In this document: positions 1-11,227 of the stretch, in pieces | Numbering within the stretch: the first letter of the stretch is position 1 | Layout of the letters: each line of letters starts with the position of its first letter | NCBI GenBank assembly: GCA_038184435.1 | Contig: CP116227.1 | Span: forward strand, 1,765,501 to 1,829,500 | Origin: Nocardioides alkalitolerans | GTDB taxonomy: Bacteria > Actinomycetota > Actinomycetes > Propionibacteriales > Nocardioidaceae | Length of the DNA: 64,000 nt | Direction of reading: 5' to 3' | The notes under the pieces: generated by a model | The model's input: the letters and a program-made list of their open reading frames with translations, nothing else | Databases searched by the model: none | Told to the model about the DNA's origin: nothing | Made by a program: the position numbers and the translations under genes

Positions 1-2619
1 GAGCGGCACGCCGTCGAGCGCGGCCTGCACCCGGTGCTCGCGCACCGCCGCGTCCACCCGCCCCGCGTCGACGCGGCGCAGGTGGGCGCGGACGTCGTCG
101 GTCGCGGCGGCCAGCTTGACCGTGCGGGCCGCGTCGAGCACCGACACCAGCGCGCGGCCGAAGCCGGCGCGCGCCGTGGCGGCGGTGGCCGCCGAACGAC
201 CGGCGACGGGACGGCCGAGCGCGGACGCCGCGGCGGCGCCCAGCATCACCGCGAGCAGCACACCACCGGCCAGCAGGCTCCCCCCGAGCACGGTCGTCAC
301 GACCACGATGAGGGCCGCGTTGGTGAAGTCGACCCAACGATCGGCGTACCGCGCGAAGCGGTCGGCGTCCATGGCACGCGCCGCGATCTCCCCGGCCGGG
401 TCGCGCGGCAGCCGACGCTGGTCGGTCTGGGCGATCAGCACGTTGGTGCGCACCCGCAGGAGGATCTCGATCCACCACCGCGGATAGCGCCGCATCGCCT
501 CGTTGAGGAGCACCGGACCGAGCAGGAGGCTGACGACGAGACCGACGAGCAGCGCCACGGTGACGTCACCGGCGGCGACCTCCTGCACGATGCGCCCCCA
601 CAGGAACGCGGAGACCGCACCGAAGGCGCCCGCCAGGGCGGACACGAGGAACAGCACCGTCGCGAACAGGCCCCACCACGGGCGCACCAGCAGCGCGTTC
701 CAGATCCCGCGGGCGAGGCTCGGACCCTGGCCCGGGTCGCGGCTCTCGGGCGGTTCGCCCCGTCGTCGGACCGCGCCGATCCCGGTCGGACCCGTCGGCG
801 GCGCGGCGCGGTCCGCGGCGGCGTCGGGCTCCACCGCGGCGTCGGGCACCGCGGCGGCCTCGACCTCCTCCGCAGCGTCGAGCAGGTCGCGGAACGGACC
901 GGGGCGCCGGGCGAGGACGGCCCGGGGCCCCTGCTGCACCACGCGACCGTCGGAGAGCACGGCGACCCGCGAGGCCCGCTCCGTCGTGGAGAGCCGGTGG
1001 GCGACGAGCAGCCCCGTGCGCCCGCGCAGGAGCCGGTCGGCCGCCCGCACGACGAGCATCTCGGTGCGCGGGTCCATGCGCGCGGTGGCCTCGTCGAGCA
1101 CGACCACCTGCACGTCGCGGACCAGCAGGCGGGCGAACGCCACGAGCTGCTCCTCCCCCGCCGAGAGCGTCGTGCCGCCCGGGCCGAGGCGCGTCTCCAA
1201 CCCGTGCTCGAGGCCCGCTACCCAGGGCCCCAGCCCGAGGTCGGCGACGGCGGCCTCGACGGCCCCCGGTGGCACGTCCCCGAACAGGGTGATGTTCTCG
1301 GCCAGGGTGCCGGCGACGATCTCCGTGCGCTGGGTGACGACGCCGACGGTGCGCCGCAGCGCCTGCAGGTCGAGCTCGCCCACGTCCGCGTCGCCCAGGA
1401 GCACGCTCCCCCGCGGTGGCTCCTGGGCGCGGGAGACGAGGGCGGCCAGCGTCGACTTGCCCGACCCGGAGCGACCGACGAGGGCCAACGTCTCCCCGGC
1501 CGGCACGACCAGGTCGTCGACGACGAGCCGGAAGGTGCCCTCGGCGTAGGTGAAGTCCAGGTCGCGGAAGCGCACCTCCACGGCTCCGCCGGAGACGGGG
1601 AGGCCGTCGGTCGGCTCACGCTCGGCCTCGTGGAGCTGGCGCAGGCGCACGAGGGCGCCGAGCCCGGCCTGCAGGTCGGGCAGGTGCCGCGCCATCTCCT
1701 CGACCTGGCCCACGAAGAGGGTCGTGACGAGGAAGAGAGTGACGAGCCGCGCGACCGTGAGGTCGTCGTGCAGCACGAGCGCCACGCCGACGACCCCGAC
1801 CGCCGCGAGCAGCCCGTGGAGGAGCAGGCCCGTGCGGTAGGTCACCTGGATCTGGCGCTGCACCACCGAGCGCAGGCGCGCGTGCACGACGGCGGCGAGC
1901 TCGCTCACCCGGCGCAGCACGTAGGCCTGGCCCAGCGAGGTGCGCAGGTCGTCCCGCGCCGCGATGCCCTCCTCGAAGGCGGTGGCGTGGTCGGTCCAGG
2001 CGACCTCCTCGACGATCTTGCGTCGCGTGAGGTCGGGCAGGAGGGGGCGGACGGCGAACCAGACCACCGCGGCCATGGCCGGGAACAGCACCCACGCGGG
2101 CCACCAGGTGACCCCCGCGACGATCCACATCGGCAGCGCCGCGAACACGGTGCGCAACGCGCTCCACACCTGGCGGCGGGCGAGCGTGCCGACGTCGTGG
2201 GTGTCGTCGTCGACCCGGTCGAGGATCTCCCCCACGCCCTGCTCGCCGAGCGCGGCGAGCGGCTGGTCGAGCGCGGCGTCGAGGAGGTCGTCGCGCAGGC
2301 GCCCCTCGGCCCGGTCGACGACCCCGGCCCAGACGACCCGTCCGACCGCGTCGACGACGGCGCCGCCGACCACGCAGGCCGCCAGCACCGTGACGAGCAC
2401 GCCGGACGGGTCAGCGGCCAGGCGTCCGGCCACCACCGTGCCCAGGGTCTCGCCGAGCGCGCCGAGGAACGACAGCACCAGCGCGACGGTCGCCGCAGGC
2501 CCCCGCAGGCGGCGCCAGTCGATGCGCTGCCGGCCCGTCGCGGCGGCGCGGGACGTGCGCTCCGCCGCCTCGCGGTCGAGGTGGGTGGAGGTGTCCGAGA
2601 TGGTCTTCGTTCCGCTCAT
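1..2619 (-). CDS. fused double ABC exporter (TMD-NBD-TMD), partial at left edge
   Basis: This is a single uninterrupted reading frame of 873 codons that still runs at the window edge. The ATG is followed by a first membrane domain (about residues 30-330). A complete first ATPase domain follows: Walker A GRSGSGKST near 380, signature variant LSAGEEQ near 483, Walker B VVLDEAT near 505 and switch histidine in LLVAHRLST near 536. A proline/alanine-rich linker (about 570-625) leads to a second membrane domain that continues to the edge, so a second NBD is expected beyond it. Two half-exporters fused in one chain are known among actinobacterial multidrug and lipid exporters; the substrate cannot be told from sequence. 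The signature has A and E in place of the usual G and Q. An in-frame TGA lies 26 codons upstream of the chosen ATG, so little N-terminal extension is possible. Confidence 0.85.
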   Translation of the reverse strand, partial: MSGTKTISDTSTHLDREAAERTSRAAATGRQRIDWRRLRGPAATVALVLSFLGALGETLGTVVAGRLAADPSGVLVTVLAACVVGGAVVDAVGRVVWAGVVDRAEGRLRDDLLDAALDQPLAALGEQGVGEILDRVDDDTHDVGTLARRQVWSALRTVFAALPMWIVAGVTWWPAWVLFPAMAAVVWFAVRPLLPDLTRRKIVEEVAWTDHATAFEEGIAARDDLRTSLGQAYVLRRVSELAAVVHARLRSVVQRQIQVTYRTGLLLHGLLAAVGVVGVALVLHDDLTVARLVTLFLVTTLFVGQVEEMARHLPDLQAGLGALVRLRQLHEAEREPTDGLPVSGGAVEVRFRDLDFTYAEGTFRLVVDDLVVPAGETLALVGRSGSGKSTLAALVSRAQEPPRGSVLLGDADVGELDLQALRRTVGVVTQRTEIVAGTLAENITLFGDVPPGAVEAAVADLGLGPWVAGLEHGLETRLGPGGTTLSAGEEQLVAFARLLVRDVQVVVLDEATARMDPRTEMLVVRAADRLLRGRTGLLVAHRLSTTERASRVAVLSDGRVVQQGPRAVLARRPGPFRDLLDAAEEVEAAAVPDAAVEPDAAADRAAPPTGPTGIGAVRRRGEPPESRDPGQGPSLARGIWNALLVRPWWGLFATVLFLVSALAGAFGAVSAFLWGRIVQEVAAGDVTVALLVGLVVSLLLGPVLLNEAMRRYPRWWIEILLRVRTNVLIAQTDQRRLPRDPAGEIAARAMDADRFARYADRWVDFTNAALIVVVTTVLGGSLLAGGVLLAVMLGAAAASALGRPVAGRSAATAATARAGFGRALVSVLDAARTVKLAAATDDVRAHLRRVDAGRVDAAVREHRVQAALDGVPL

Positions 2620-2714
2620 GGCGAGGCACCACGCTAGGCGCACCCACCGACGATGCGCGCCCCATTTTCCACCGGCCCGCCCGACGCCCCCTCACCCGGC
2701 GCGGACCGGTGGTC

Positions 2715-3149
2715 TCAGCAGACCTGCGTCAGCTCGTCCACGGCGGTGTCGAGCTCGCCCTGCGCCGACTCCACGGCGGCCTCGTCGACCTGGGTGCCGT
2801 CGGCCGCGGCCTCCGCCTGGGCCACGAGGTCGTCGAGCGCGGCCTCGGCCTCCTCCAGGTGGGTCCCGACCTCGCCCGACAGCCCGTCGGCGGCGGTGGC
2901 GACCGCGTCGCGGAGGTTGCGGAGCTCCTGCTCGGCGGCGGCCGGGTCGGCGCCGAGGTCCTCGACGGCCTGGCGGGCCTCGCCCGTCACTCCGTCGACG
3001 GCCTCCTGCGCGACCTGGCAGCCCGCCTCCGCGGCGGTGTCGCGCACGGCGTCCTCCACCTCGGAGCACCCGACGAGCGCGCCGAGGGACAGCGCCGTCG
3101 CGGCCACGGCCAGGAAGGAGCGGGAAGCGGGGGTACGTCGCGAGTTCAC
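2715..3149 (-). CDS. small Ala/Glu-rich lipoprotein
   Basis: A 144-residue protein starting at a GTG with GGAG just upstream. The N-terminus is a lipoprotein signal: basic residues, a hydrophobic stretch, then the lipobox LGALVGC. The mature part is almost wholly alpha-helical in appearance (Ala, Glu, Asp, Val heptad-like), with a single conserved-looking Cys in the body and one at the C-terminus. An upstream extension of the frame to 3206 exists but would put the signal peptide internally, so the GTG is preferred. No family was recognised. It lies between icd and the ABC exporter on the same strand, but a hairpin separates it from icd, so it is probably transcribed on its own. Confidence 0.75.
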   Translation of the reverse strand: MNSRRTPASRSFLAVAATALSLGALVGCSEVEDAVRDTAAEAGCQVAQEAVDGVTGEARQAVEDLGADPAAAEQELRNLRDAVATAADGLSGEVGTHLEEAEAALDDLVAQAEAAADGTQVDEAAVESAQGELDTAVDELTQVC

Positions 3150-3173
3150 CGCTCCATGATGCCGGAACGCACA

Positions 3174-3210
3174 CCGGGTGCGGCCCGTCGCGACGACGGA
3201 CCGCACCCGG
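3174..3210. terminator. hairpin terminator after icd
   Basis: A 10-bp perfect inverted repeat (CCGGGTGCGG and CCGCACCCGG) encloses a loop that can itself form GTCG/CGAC pairs. It begins 19 nt beyond the icd stop and lies before the lipoprotein start. There is no T-run, as is usual for GC-rich actinomycetes. Confidence 0.6.
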
Positions 3211-3228
3211 CGGGGGTGAGCAGGTGGC

Positions 3229-5439
<2,211 letters not shown>

Positions 5440-5493
5440 GGGTGAGGTCGACTCCTGGGCTCTTCGAGGCGTTCGGGCGGAAATCTCGACGTC

Positions 5494-5522
5494 AAGATAC
5501 CTGATCCGCGGTGGCCGTTGAC
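5494..5522 (-). promoter_or_regulatory. candidate icd promoter
   Basis: On the minus strand TATCTT (5494-5499) follows GTCAAC (5517-5522) by 17 nt, leaving a leader of about 50 nt to the icd ATG. The -10 is good; the -35 is weak. Confidence 0.35.
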
Positions 5523-5565
5523 GCCTGGGACAGCCTGGCAGGTCGACCCTCGGGTGTCACGGGGG

Positions 5566-6339
5566 TCAGGGGGCGACGAGCACCCAGTCGCCCTGCGGGC
5601 CGGTGAGGGTCACGGGCCCGACGCCTCGCGCCAGCACCTCCTCGCCGACCTGCGTGGCACGCGTGCGCCCCGCGCTCGGCCGGCCGCCCTCGGCCGCCTC
5701 CGCCTCCGCCGCCGCCTCGCTCGCGCCCACGGTGGTCACCTCGAGGCGCGCGACCTCGACCTCGTCACCGCCGACCGTGGTCGTCTCCCCCACCGCCAGC
5801 ACGCGCACGCGCACGTCCGCCAGTCCGGGCGCCGCGCGGCGCACGTAGCCGTCGCCGGTGCGCGGCGTGCCGGTCACCACCAGGCCGGCCGCGGCGCCGT
5901 CGACGCCCGCCTCCCAGCGCGAGCCGTCGGCGAGGGTGCCGCCGACGATCCAGACGTTGCGGCGCCGGTCCTGGGCGAACCACTCGGTGACCGGCACCGG
6001 CAGCGCGTCCGCGCCCCACGTGGCGGCGACCGCCTCCGTGCGCACCGCGACGGCCTGCACCCCGCCGACGCGCTCCGGCGCCGTCGCGACGGTACGGCGC
6101 AGGAGGCGACCGGTCCCGTCGTCGTACGTCGCGCTGGAGCCGCCGACGAGCGGCCACCACGCGTTGTCGACGTCGGCGACGAAGTCCGCCGGGTCGGGGC
6201 TCGGGGAGGGCACGACGAGCTCGTCGACGCCCGTCGGCCCGATGGTCTCCGGACCGGTGCCGCACCCGGCGAGGAGCGCGACCCCGAGGGCGGCCGCCCC
6301 CACGACGGAGGCGGCCCGCGCCCCGCGCCGGCGCGTCAT
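5566..6339 (-). CDS. hypothetical lipoprotein
   Basis: A 257-residue product beginning MTRRRGARAAS, followed by a hydrophobic segment and lipobox LLAGC, so it is probably exported and lipid-anchored. The mature part is beta-rich, with repeated W and G positions and a long Ala/Glu stretch near the C-terminus. No family was recognised. The ATG overlaps the stop of the DUF3017 gene (ATGA), which makes it the last gene of the purH-folD-DUF3017 transcript. A longer in-frame extension into the upstream gene is possible, but it would bury the signal peptide. Confidence 0.8.
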   Translation of the reverse strand: MTRRRGARAASVVGAAALGVALLAGCGTGPETIGPTGVDELVVPSPSPDPADFVADVDNAWWPLVGGSSATYDDGTGRLLRRTVATAPERVGGVQAVAVRTEAVAATWGADALPVPVTEWFAQDRRRNVWIVGGTLADGSRWEAGVDGAAAGLVVTGTPRTGDGYVRRAAPGLADVRVRVLAVGETTTVGGDEVEVARLEVTTVGASEAAAEAEAAEGGRPSAGRTRATQVGEEVLARGVGPVTLTGPQGDWVLVAP

Positions 6340-6629
6340 GCGCCCGGCTGCTCGGGGATGTCGGTGGCGAGCGCGAACAGCGTCACCCCGAGGGCGACGA
6401 GCACGCCCGCGTCGAGGAAGCGGTTGCGGACGGCGAGCATCCCGGCCTGGCTCTCCGGCAGCACGAGCCGCGCGGCCCCGCCGGCGACGAGCGCGAGGGA
6501 GAACCAGCGGATGCCGGCACGCCAGTCGTCCTGCACCGCGACCCACAGCGCGACGGCGCAGACCGCGGCGACCACGAGGTAGACGTAGCCCCCCACGTGG
6601 GCGGGGAGGAGCCGCCGCCGTCCGCTCAC
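6336..6629 (-). CDS. DUF3017 membrane protein
   Basis: A 97-residue protein with three predicted membrane helices (about residues 14-30, 41-57 and 71-88) and short polar termini. Its size, layout and position immediately after folD match the actinobacterial DUF3017 family, whose function is unknown. It follows the folD stop directly and overlaps the next lipoprotein gene by four bases, so all are co-transcribed. Confidence 0.85.
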   Translation of the reverse strand: MSGRRRLLPAHVGGYVYLVVAAVCAVALWVAVQDDWRAGIRWFSLALVAGGAARLVLPESQAGMLAVRNRFLDAGVLVALGVTLFALATDIPEQPGA

Positions 6630-6630
6630 G

Positions 6631-7479
6631 TCAGGCCCGCGACTCGGCGAGCGTGACGACGTTCGCCAGCAGCATGGCCCGCGTCATCGGGCCCACGCCG
6701 CCGGGGTTGGGCGAGACCCAGCCCGCGACGTCCCAGACGTCGTCGGCCACGTCGCCGGCGATCTTGCCGTCGACGCGCGAGACGCCCACGTCGAGCACGG
6801 CCGCGCCCGGCTTGACCATCGCGGCGGAGATGATGCCGGGCACGCCCGCCGCCGCGACCACGATGTCCGCGTTGCGCACGTGGGCCGCGAGGTCGCGCGT
6901 GCCGGTGTGGCAGAGCGTGACGGTCGCGTTCTCGCTGCGCCGCGTCAGCAGCAGGCCCATCGGCCGCCCCACGGTGACGCCACGACCGACCACGACGACC
7001 TCGGCGCCCGCGATCGGGACGTCGTGGCGGCGCAGCAGCTCGACGATGCCGAAGGGCGTGCACGGCAGCGGCGCGTCCTCGCCCAGCACCAGCCAGCCCA
7101 GGTTGGTCGGGTGGAGGCCGTCGGCGTCCTTCGCCGGGTCGATGAGGCCCAGCACACGGTTCTCGTCGATGCCCTTCGGCAGCGGCAGCTGCACGATGTA
7201 GCCCGTGCAGGCCGGGTCGGCGTTGAGGTCGCGGACCGCGGCCTCGATCTCCTCCTGCGTGGCCGTCTCCGGCAGCTCGACCCGCAGCGAGGCGATGCCC
7301 ACCTCGGCGCAGTCCTTGTGCTTGCCGTTGACGTACCACCGGCTGCCCGGGTCGTCGCCCACGAGCACGGTGCCGAGGCCGGGCACGACGCCCTGAGCGG
7401 CCAGCGCGGCCACGCGGGCCGCCACCTCGCCCTTGATGGCCTTCGCGGTGGCGGAGCCGTCGAGCTTCTGCGCGGTCAT
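6631..7479 (-). CDS. folD: bifunctional methylene-THF dehydrogenase/cyclohydrolase
   Basis: The 282-residue FolD interconverts 5,10-methylene-THF and 10-formyl-THF using NADP. The catalytic YVNGKHKDC region (about 48-56, with the tyrosine and lysine), the PLPKGID loop near 98, and the NADP-binding GRGVTVGRP motif near 165 are present, and the C-terminus carries PNPGGVGPMT. It lies 46 bp after purH, which consumes 10-formyl-THF. Sharing a transcript under the ZTP riboswitch fits the known logic that ZTP reports 10-formyl-THF shortage. Confidence 0.97.
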   Translation of the reverse strand: MTAQKLDGSATAKAIKGEVAARVAALAAQGVVPGLGTVLVGDDPGSRWYVNGKHKDCAEVGIASLRVELPETATQEEIEAAVRDLNADPACTGYIVQLPLPKGIDENRVLGLIDPAKDADGLHPTNLGWLVLGEDAPLPCTPFGIVELLRRHDVPIAGAEVVVVGRGVTVGRPMGLLLTRRSENATVTLCHTGTRDLAAHVRNADIVVAAAGVPGIISAAMVKPGAAVLDVGVSRVDGKIAGDVADDVWDVAGWVSPNPGGVGPMTRAMLLANVVTLAESRA

Positions 7480-7525
7480 GTTCGTCCTCTCGTGACCAGG
7501 TCGTCGGTGATCGTCGGGAGCGCGG

Positions 7526-9070
7526 TCAGTGCGCGAAGTGGCGGGTGCCGGTGAAGTACATCGTCACGCCCGCCGCCTTCGCGGCCTCGATCGTGAGCTC
7601 GTCGCGCACGGAGCCGCCCGGCTGCACGATCGCCGTGACGCCCGCGTCGATGAGGATCTGGGGGCCGTCCTCGAAGGGGAAGAACGCGTCGGACGCGGCC
7701 ACGGAGCCACGGGCGCGGTCACCGGCCCGCTCGACCGCGAGCTTGCAGGAGTCGACGCGGTTGACCTGGCCCATGCCGACGCCGACCGAGGCGCCGTCCT
7801 TCGCCAGGAGGATCGCGTTGGACTTCACGCCGCGCACGGCCCGCCACGCGAAGGCGAGGTCGGCCAGCACCTCGGCGGAGGCCGCCTCGCCGGTGGCCAG
7901 GGTCCAGGCCGACGGGTCGTCGCCCTCCGCGTCGATGGCGTCGCGCTGCTGCACGAGCTCGCCGCCGGAGATGGGCCGGTACTCGTACGCCGTCGCCGGC
8001 GCGTCGGGGCAGCGGAGGATGCGGATGTTCTTCTTGCGGGCGAGCACCTCGACGGCGCCGTCCTCGTAGTCCGGGGCCACGATGACCTCGGTGAAGACCT
8101 CGGCGACCTGCTCGGCCATGGCGACCGAGACCGGGCGGTTGGTGGCGATGACGCCACCGAAGGCCGAGACGGGGTCGCACTCGTGGGCGCGGCGGTGGGC
8201 GTCGGCGACGTCGGTGCCGACCGCGATGCCGCAGGGGTTGGCGTGCTTGATGATCGCGACGGCCGGGGCGTCGAAGTCGTGGGCGGCGCGGCGCGCGGCG
8301 TCCGTGTCGACGTAGTTGTTGTAGGACATCTCCTTGCCGTGCAGCTGCTCGGCGTCCGCGAGACCACCGGTGCCGTCGACGTACAGCGCCGCGTGCTGGT
8401 GCGGGTTCTCGCCGTAGCGCAGGGGGGTCTTGAGGCGCTGCGTGCCACCGACGAACGCCGGCCACGCCTCGGGCGCGACCTGCTGCGCGAACCACTCGGC
8501 GACGGCGACGTCGTACGCCGCGGTGTGCGCGAACGCCTCGGCCGCGAGCGCGCGGCGCGCCTCGAGCGTGAAGCCGCCGGCGGCGACGGCGGCGAGGGCC
8601 GCGTCGTACGCCGCGGGGGACGTGAGCACCGCGACCGAGGGGTGGTTCTTGGCGGCGGCGCGCACCATCGACGGTCCGCCGATGTCGATCTGCTCGACGC
8701 ACTCGTCGGGCGTGGCGCCGGAGGCGACCGTCGCGGTGAACGGGTAGAGGTTGACGACCACCAGGTCGAAGGGCTCGACGCCGAGGTCGGCGAGCTGCGC
8801 GACGTGGGAGTCGAGGCGGCGGTCGGCGAGGATGCCGGCGTGCACGCGCGGGTGCAGCGTCTTCACGCGGCCGTCGAGGCACTCGGGGAACCCGGTGAGG
8901 TCCTCGACCTTGGTGACGGGCAGGCCGAGGCCGGCGATGAGGGCGGCCGAGCCGCCGGTCGAGACGAGCTCGACGCCGGCGTCGGCGAGGCCGCGGACGA
9001 GGTCCTCGAGCCCGGTCTTGTCGTAGACCGAGACGAGGGCGCGACGGACGGGGATCTGGTCGGTGCTCAC
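7526..9070 (-). CDS. purH: AICAR transformylase / IMP cyclohydrolase
   Basis: The 514-residue bifunctional enzyme performs the last two steps of IMP synthesis. The N-terminal MGS-like cyclohydrolase domain (about 1-190) begins RRALVSVYDKTGLEDL, and the C-terminal formyltransferase domain contains the KHANPCG motif near 275. It starts at a GTG with GAGGAG about seven nt upstream; that ribosome site lies in the expression platform of a ZTP riboswitch. It heads the purH-folD-DUF3017-lipoprotein cluster. Confidence 0.97.
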   Translation of the reverse strand: MSTDQIPVRRALVSVYDKTGLEDLVRGLADAGVELVSTGGSAALIAGLGLPVTKVEDLTGFPECLDGRVKTLHPRVHAGILADRRLDSHVAQLADLGVEPFDLVVVNLYPFTATVASGATPDECVEQIDIGGPSMVRAAAKNHPSVAVLTSPAAYDAALAAVAAGGFTLEARRALAAEAFAHTAAYDVAVAEWFAQQVAPEAWPAFVGGTQRLKTPLRYGENPHQHAALYVDGTGGLADAEQLHGKEMSYNNYVDTDAARRAAHDFDAPAVAIIKHANPCGIAVGTDVADAHRRAHECDPVSAFGGVIATNRPVSVAMAEQVAEVFTEVIVAPDYEDGAVEVLARKKNIRILRCPDAPATAYEYRPISGGELVQQRDAIDAEGDDPSAWTLATGEAASAEVLADLAFAWRAVRGVKSNAILLAKDGASVGVGMGQVNRVDSCKLAVERAGDRARGSVAASDAFFPFEDGPQILIDAGVTAIVQPGGSVRDELTIEAAKAAGVTMYFTGTRHFAH

Positions 9071-9087
9071 GGGTGACTCCTCGCGGG

Positions 9088-9176
9088 GGGTGCTGCAGCG
9101 GACTCGAGGCGCACCCAGGCGGTCGATGCGCTCGTTTCACTCCCTGGTGGTTTCCCACCTGCGCCAGTCGTGTGGC
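9088..9176 (-). ncRNA. ZTP (pfl) riboswitch upstream of purH
   Basis: Read on the minus strand, the purN-purH gap contains the hallmark pieces of the pfl/ZTP aptamer in order: ACGACTGGCGC (9161-9171), the hairpin GGTGGGAAACCACC followed by GGGAG, a variable linker, and CGACCGCCTGGGTGC (9111-9125). Directly after it, GGGTGC (9111-9116) can pair with GCACCC (9088-9093), which would use bases from the conserved 3' part of the aptamer. That offers a switch that could control the purH ribosome site at 9077-9082. ZTP riboswitches upstream of purH and folD are established in actinobacteria. Confidence 0.93.
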
Positions 9177-9183
9177 CCCGAGG

Positions 9184-9861
9184 CTAGTGCACGTCGGCGG
9201 TGCGACCGAACCGCGCCGTGCGGCCCTCGACCACGAGGCCGTCGCGCGCGAGCCGGCCGACGGCGTCGACGAGCATGCGGCGCTCGGCCACCTTGATCCG
9301 CTCGTGGAGCGCAGCGACGTCGTCGTCCTCGAGCACCGGCACCGGCACCTGCGCGACGATGACGCCCGTGTCGACGCCGGCGTCGACCACGAAGAGCGTC
9401 GCGCCGCTGACCTTGACGCCGTGCGCGAGCGCGTCGGCGGGCCCGTGCATGCCGGGGAACGCGGGGCTCAGCGCGGGGTGGGTGTTGACCACCCGTTGGT
9501 CGAAGGTCGTCAGGAAGGTCGGCCCGACGAGCTTCATGAAGCCGGCCAGCACGACCCAGTCCGGCCGGTGGGCGGCCACCGCAGCGGTCAGCGACGCGTC
9601 CCACGCTGCCCGGTCGGGCGCGTCGCCGAGGCGCTCCACGAAGGTCGGTACGCCGGCGCGCTCGGCGCGCTCGAGGCCCTCGATGCCGTCCCGGTCGGCG
9701 CCCACCGCGACCACGCGTGCGCCGTAGGCCGGGTCGTCGTGGGCGTCGAGCAGCGCCTGCAGGTTGGTGCCGGAGCCGGACACCAGCACGACCAGCCGGG
9801 CGGGCGGCCGCGCGGGCTCGGTCGCGGACGACGGACGGGCGGCGGGTGGGGAGTCGGGCAC
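9184..9861 (-). CDS. purN: phosphoribosylglycinamide formyltransferase
   Basis: The 225-residue PurN transfers a formyl group from 10-formyl-THF to GAR. It shows the phosphate-binding VSGSGTNLQ near 29-37, VVNTHPALSPAFPGMHG (catalytic Asn and His, about 125-141), and the aspartate-bearing VDAGVDTGV near 160. The GTG start is 11 bp from the perM stop. A TAGACT box eight nt upstream suggests it can also be transcribed as a leaderless message. A ZTP riboswitch separates it from purH. Confidence 0.95.
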   Translation of the reverse strand: MPDSPPAARPSSATEPARPPARLVVLVSGSGTNLQALLDAHDDPAYGARVVAVGADRDGIEGLERAERAGVPTFVERLGDAPDRAAWDASLTAAVAAHRPDWVVLAGFMKLVGPTFLTTFDQRVVNTHPALSPAFPGMHGPADALAHGVKVSGATLFVVDAGVDTGVIVAQVPVPVLEDDDVAALHERIKVAERRMLVDAVGRLARDGLVVEGRTARFGRTADVH

Positions 9862-9872
9862 GGGCCGGGAGT

Positions 9873-11102
9873 CTAGGCCGCGAGCGTGCGGCGCTGGTGC
9901 CACGTCGTCAGCAGGGCACCGGCGACGCCGCCCGTCGTGAACGCGAGCAGGGCGCGCATCGCGACGTCGCCCACGAACGGCCCGACGTCCGCCATCAGCC
10001 CCGGGCCGATCGCGCCACCGGCCAGGGCCGCGACGACCGCCACCGCGAGGGCGGCGCCCGCGCCGGCCCCGGCACCCTGCGCGGCCGCGGTCCCCCAGGC
10101 CAGCACGGGACGACGACGCTGCACGAGCGCCACCACCACCGCGGCGACGACGAACGGCACGACGGCGAGGGCGGAGACGGCCCAGGAGGGCAGGGCGGCG
10201 TCGGGCACCGCGGCGACGAGCGGAAAGAGCGGCACCTGGCCGAGGAGCACCGCGCCCGGCGCGACGACGGTGCCGGTGCCGAGCGCGAAGCCGCCGCCCA
10301 GGCCGTAGGACGAGGCGAGCACCAGCGCGTTGGGCACCAGGAGGAGCGCGACGCCTGCGAGCAGGACCGCCCCGCCGGGCGAGGTCTGGAAGCGCGAGAG
10401 CACCGACGCCGCCTCGGAGAAGTGGAGGCCCAGGCCCACGGCCAGCAGCACGCCGGACACGGCGGTCCAGGCCAGGACGATGCCGCCGGCGGCGACGAGC
10501 CCGTCGCGCACCTCCTGCGGCACCTGCGCCGTCCAGACGGCTGCCCGTCCGGACCCCACCGCGATCCCGGCGCCGCCCACCCCGCCGGCGAGGAGCAGGC
10601 AGGCGAGGAGCACGCGGACGAGGGAGACGCCCTCGTCCGGAGCGGGCACCAGCACGGCGGTGAGGACCGCCACGACGACGTACCCCGCCGTGAAGAGCGC
10701 CACCGCGGTCGGCACCACGAGGTCGCGCTCGCCGCGGCCGAGGCCGGCGGCGTCGGGACCGTGGCCGGCGAGCCGCTCCCCCACGCGCTGGCCCCAGCGC
10801 CAGCAGACGGCGGCGCAGACGAGCGTCACGCCGAGCGGCACGAGGGTCACGGACGTGCCCTCGACCCGGAACCCCGAGCCGTGGCCGACGAGCCATCCGA
10901 GGGCACCGATCCGCATCGCACCGACGGGGCGGCCGTGGGCGCCGGCGTCGGTGGCGAACCAGCCCACGACGGCGACGCCGAGGCACACGACGAGGGTCGC
11001 GAGGGCCGCGACCGCCCCTCCGGCGGACGCGAGCAGCACGAGACCCCGCTGGCCCCCCGGAGGGGGCGCGGTGGGGCGGAACGAGGGCAGCACGGAGGTC
11101 AT
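9873..11102 (-). CDS. perM: DUF6350 / PerM-type integral membrane protein
   Basis: A 409-residue polytopic membrane protein with about 10-11 hydrophobic segments spread through the whole length and short polar loops. Its place immediately before purN-purH and on the sucCD side is the conserved position of PerM (Rv0955 in M. tuberculosis), a membrane protein linked to cell division and persistence there. Assignment rests on synteny and topology. GAGGA lies about ten nt before the ATG. Confidence 0.8.
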   Translation of the reverse strand: MTSVLPSFRPTAPPPGGQRGLVLLASAGGAVAALATLVVCLGVAVVGWFATDAGAHGRPVGAMRIGALGWLVGHGSGFRVEGTSVTLVPLGVTLVCAAVCWRWGQRVGERLAGHGPDAAGLGRGERDLVVPTAVALFTAGYVVVAVLTAVLVPAPDEGVSLVRVLLACLLLAGGVGGAGIAVGSGRAAVWTAQVPQEVRDGLVAAGGIVLAWTAVSGVLLAVGLGLHFSEAASVLSRFQTSPGGAVLLAGVALLLVPNALVLASSYGLGGGFALGTGTVVAPGAVLLGQVPLFPLVAAVPDAALPSWAVSALAVVPFVVAAVVVALVQRRRPVLAWGTAAAQGAGAGAGAALAVAVVAALAGGAIGPGLMADVGPFVGDVAMRALLAFTTGGVAGALLTTWHQRRTLAA

Positions 11103-11227
11103 CGCCGCCCATCCTCGCCGCGGCGGAGGGCCGTTCCCCGGAGCCTCCCGCCGACACGCCGAGCCCCCGGTGGGCGTGACCTGCGCCTCCGCCGGCGAGG
11201 CGACCGGGTCCGCGGAGGTCCGCTACC

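Noticed and set aside
34..2637. Long plus-strand open frame (867 codons) over the ABC exporter
   Set aside because: It has low-complexity Arg/Gly/His-rich sequence with no domain. The minus strand carries a full TMD-NBD-TMD with all ABC motifs, so this is a GC-rich shadow.
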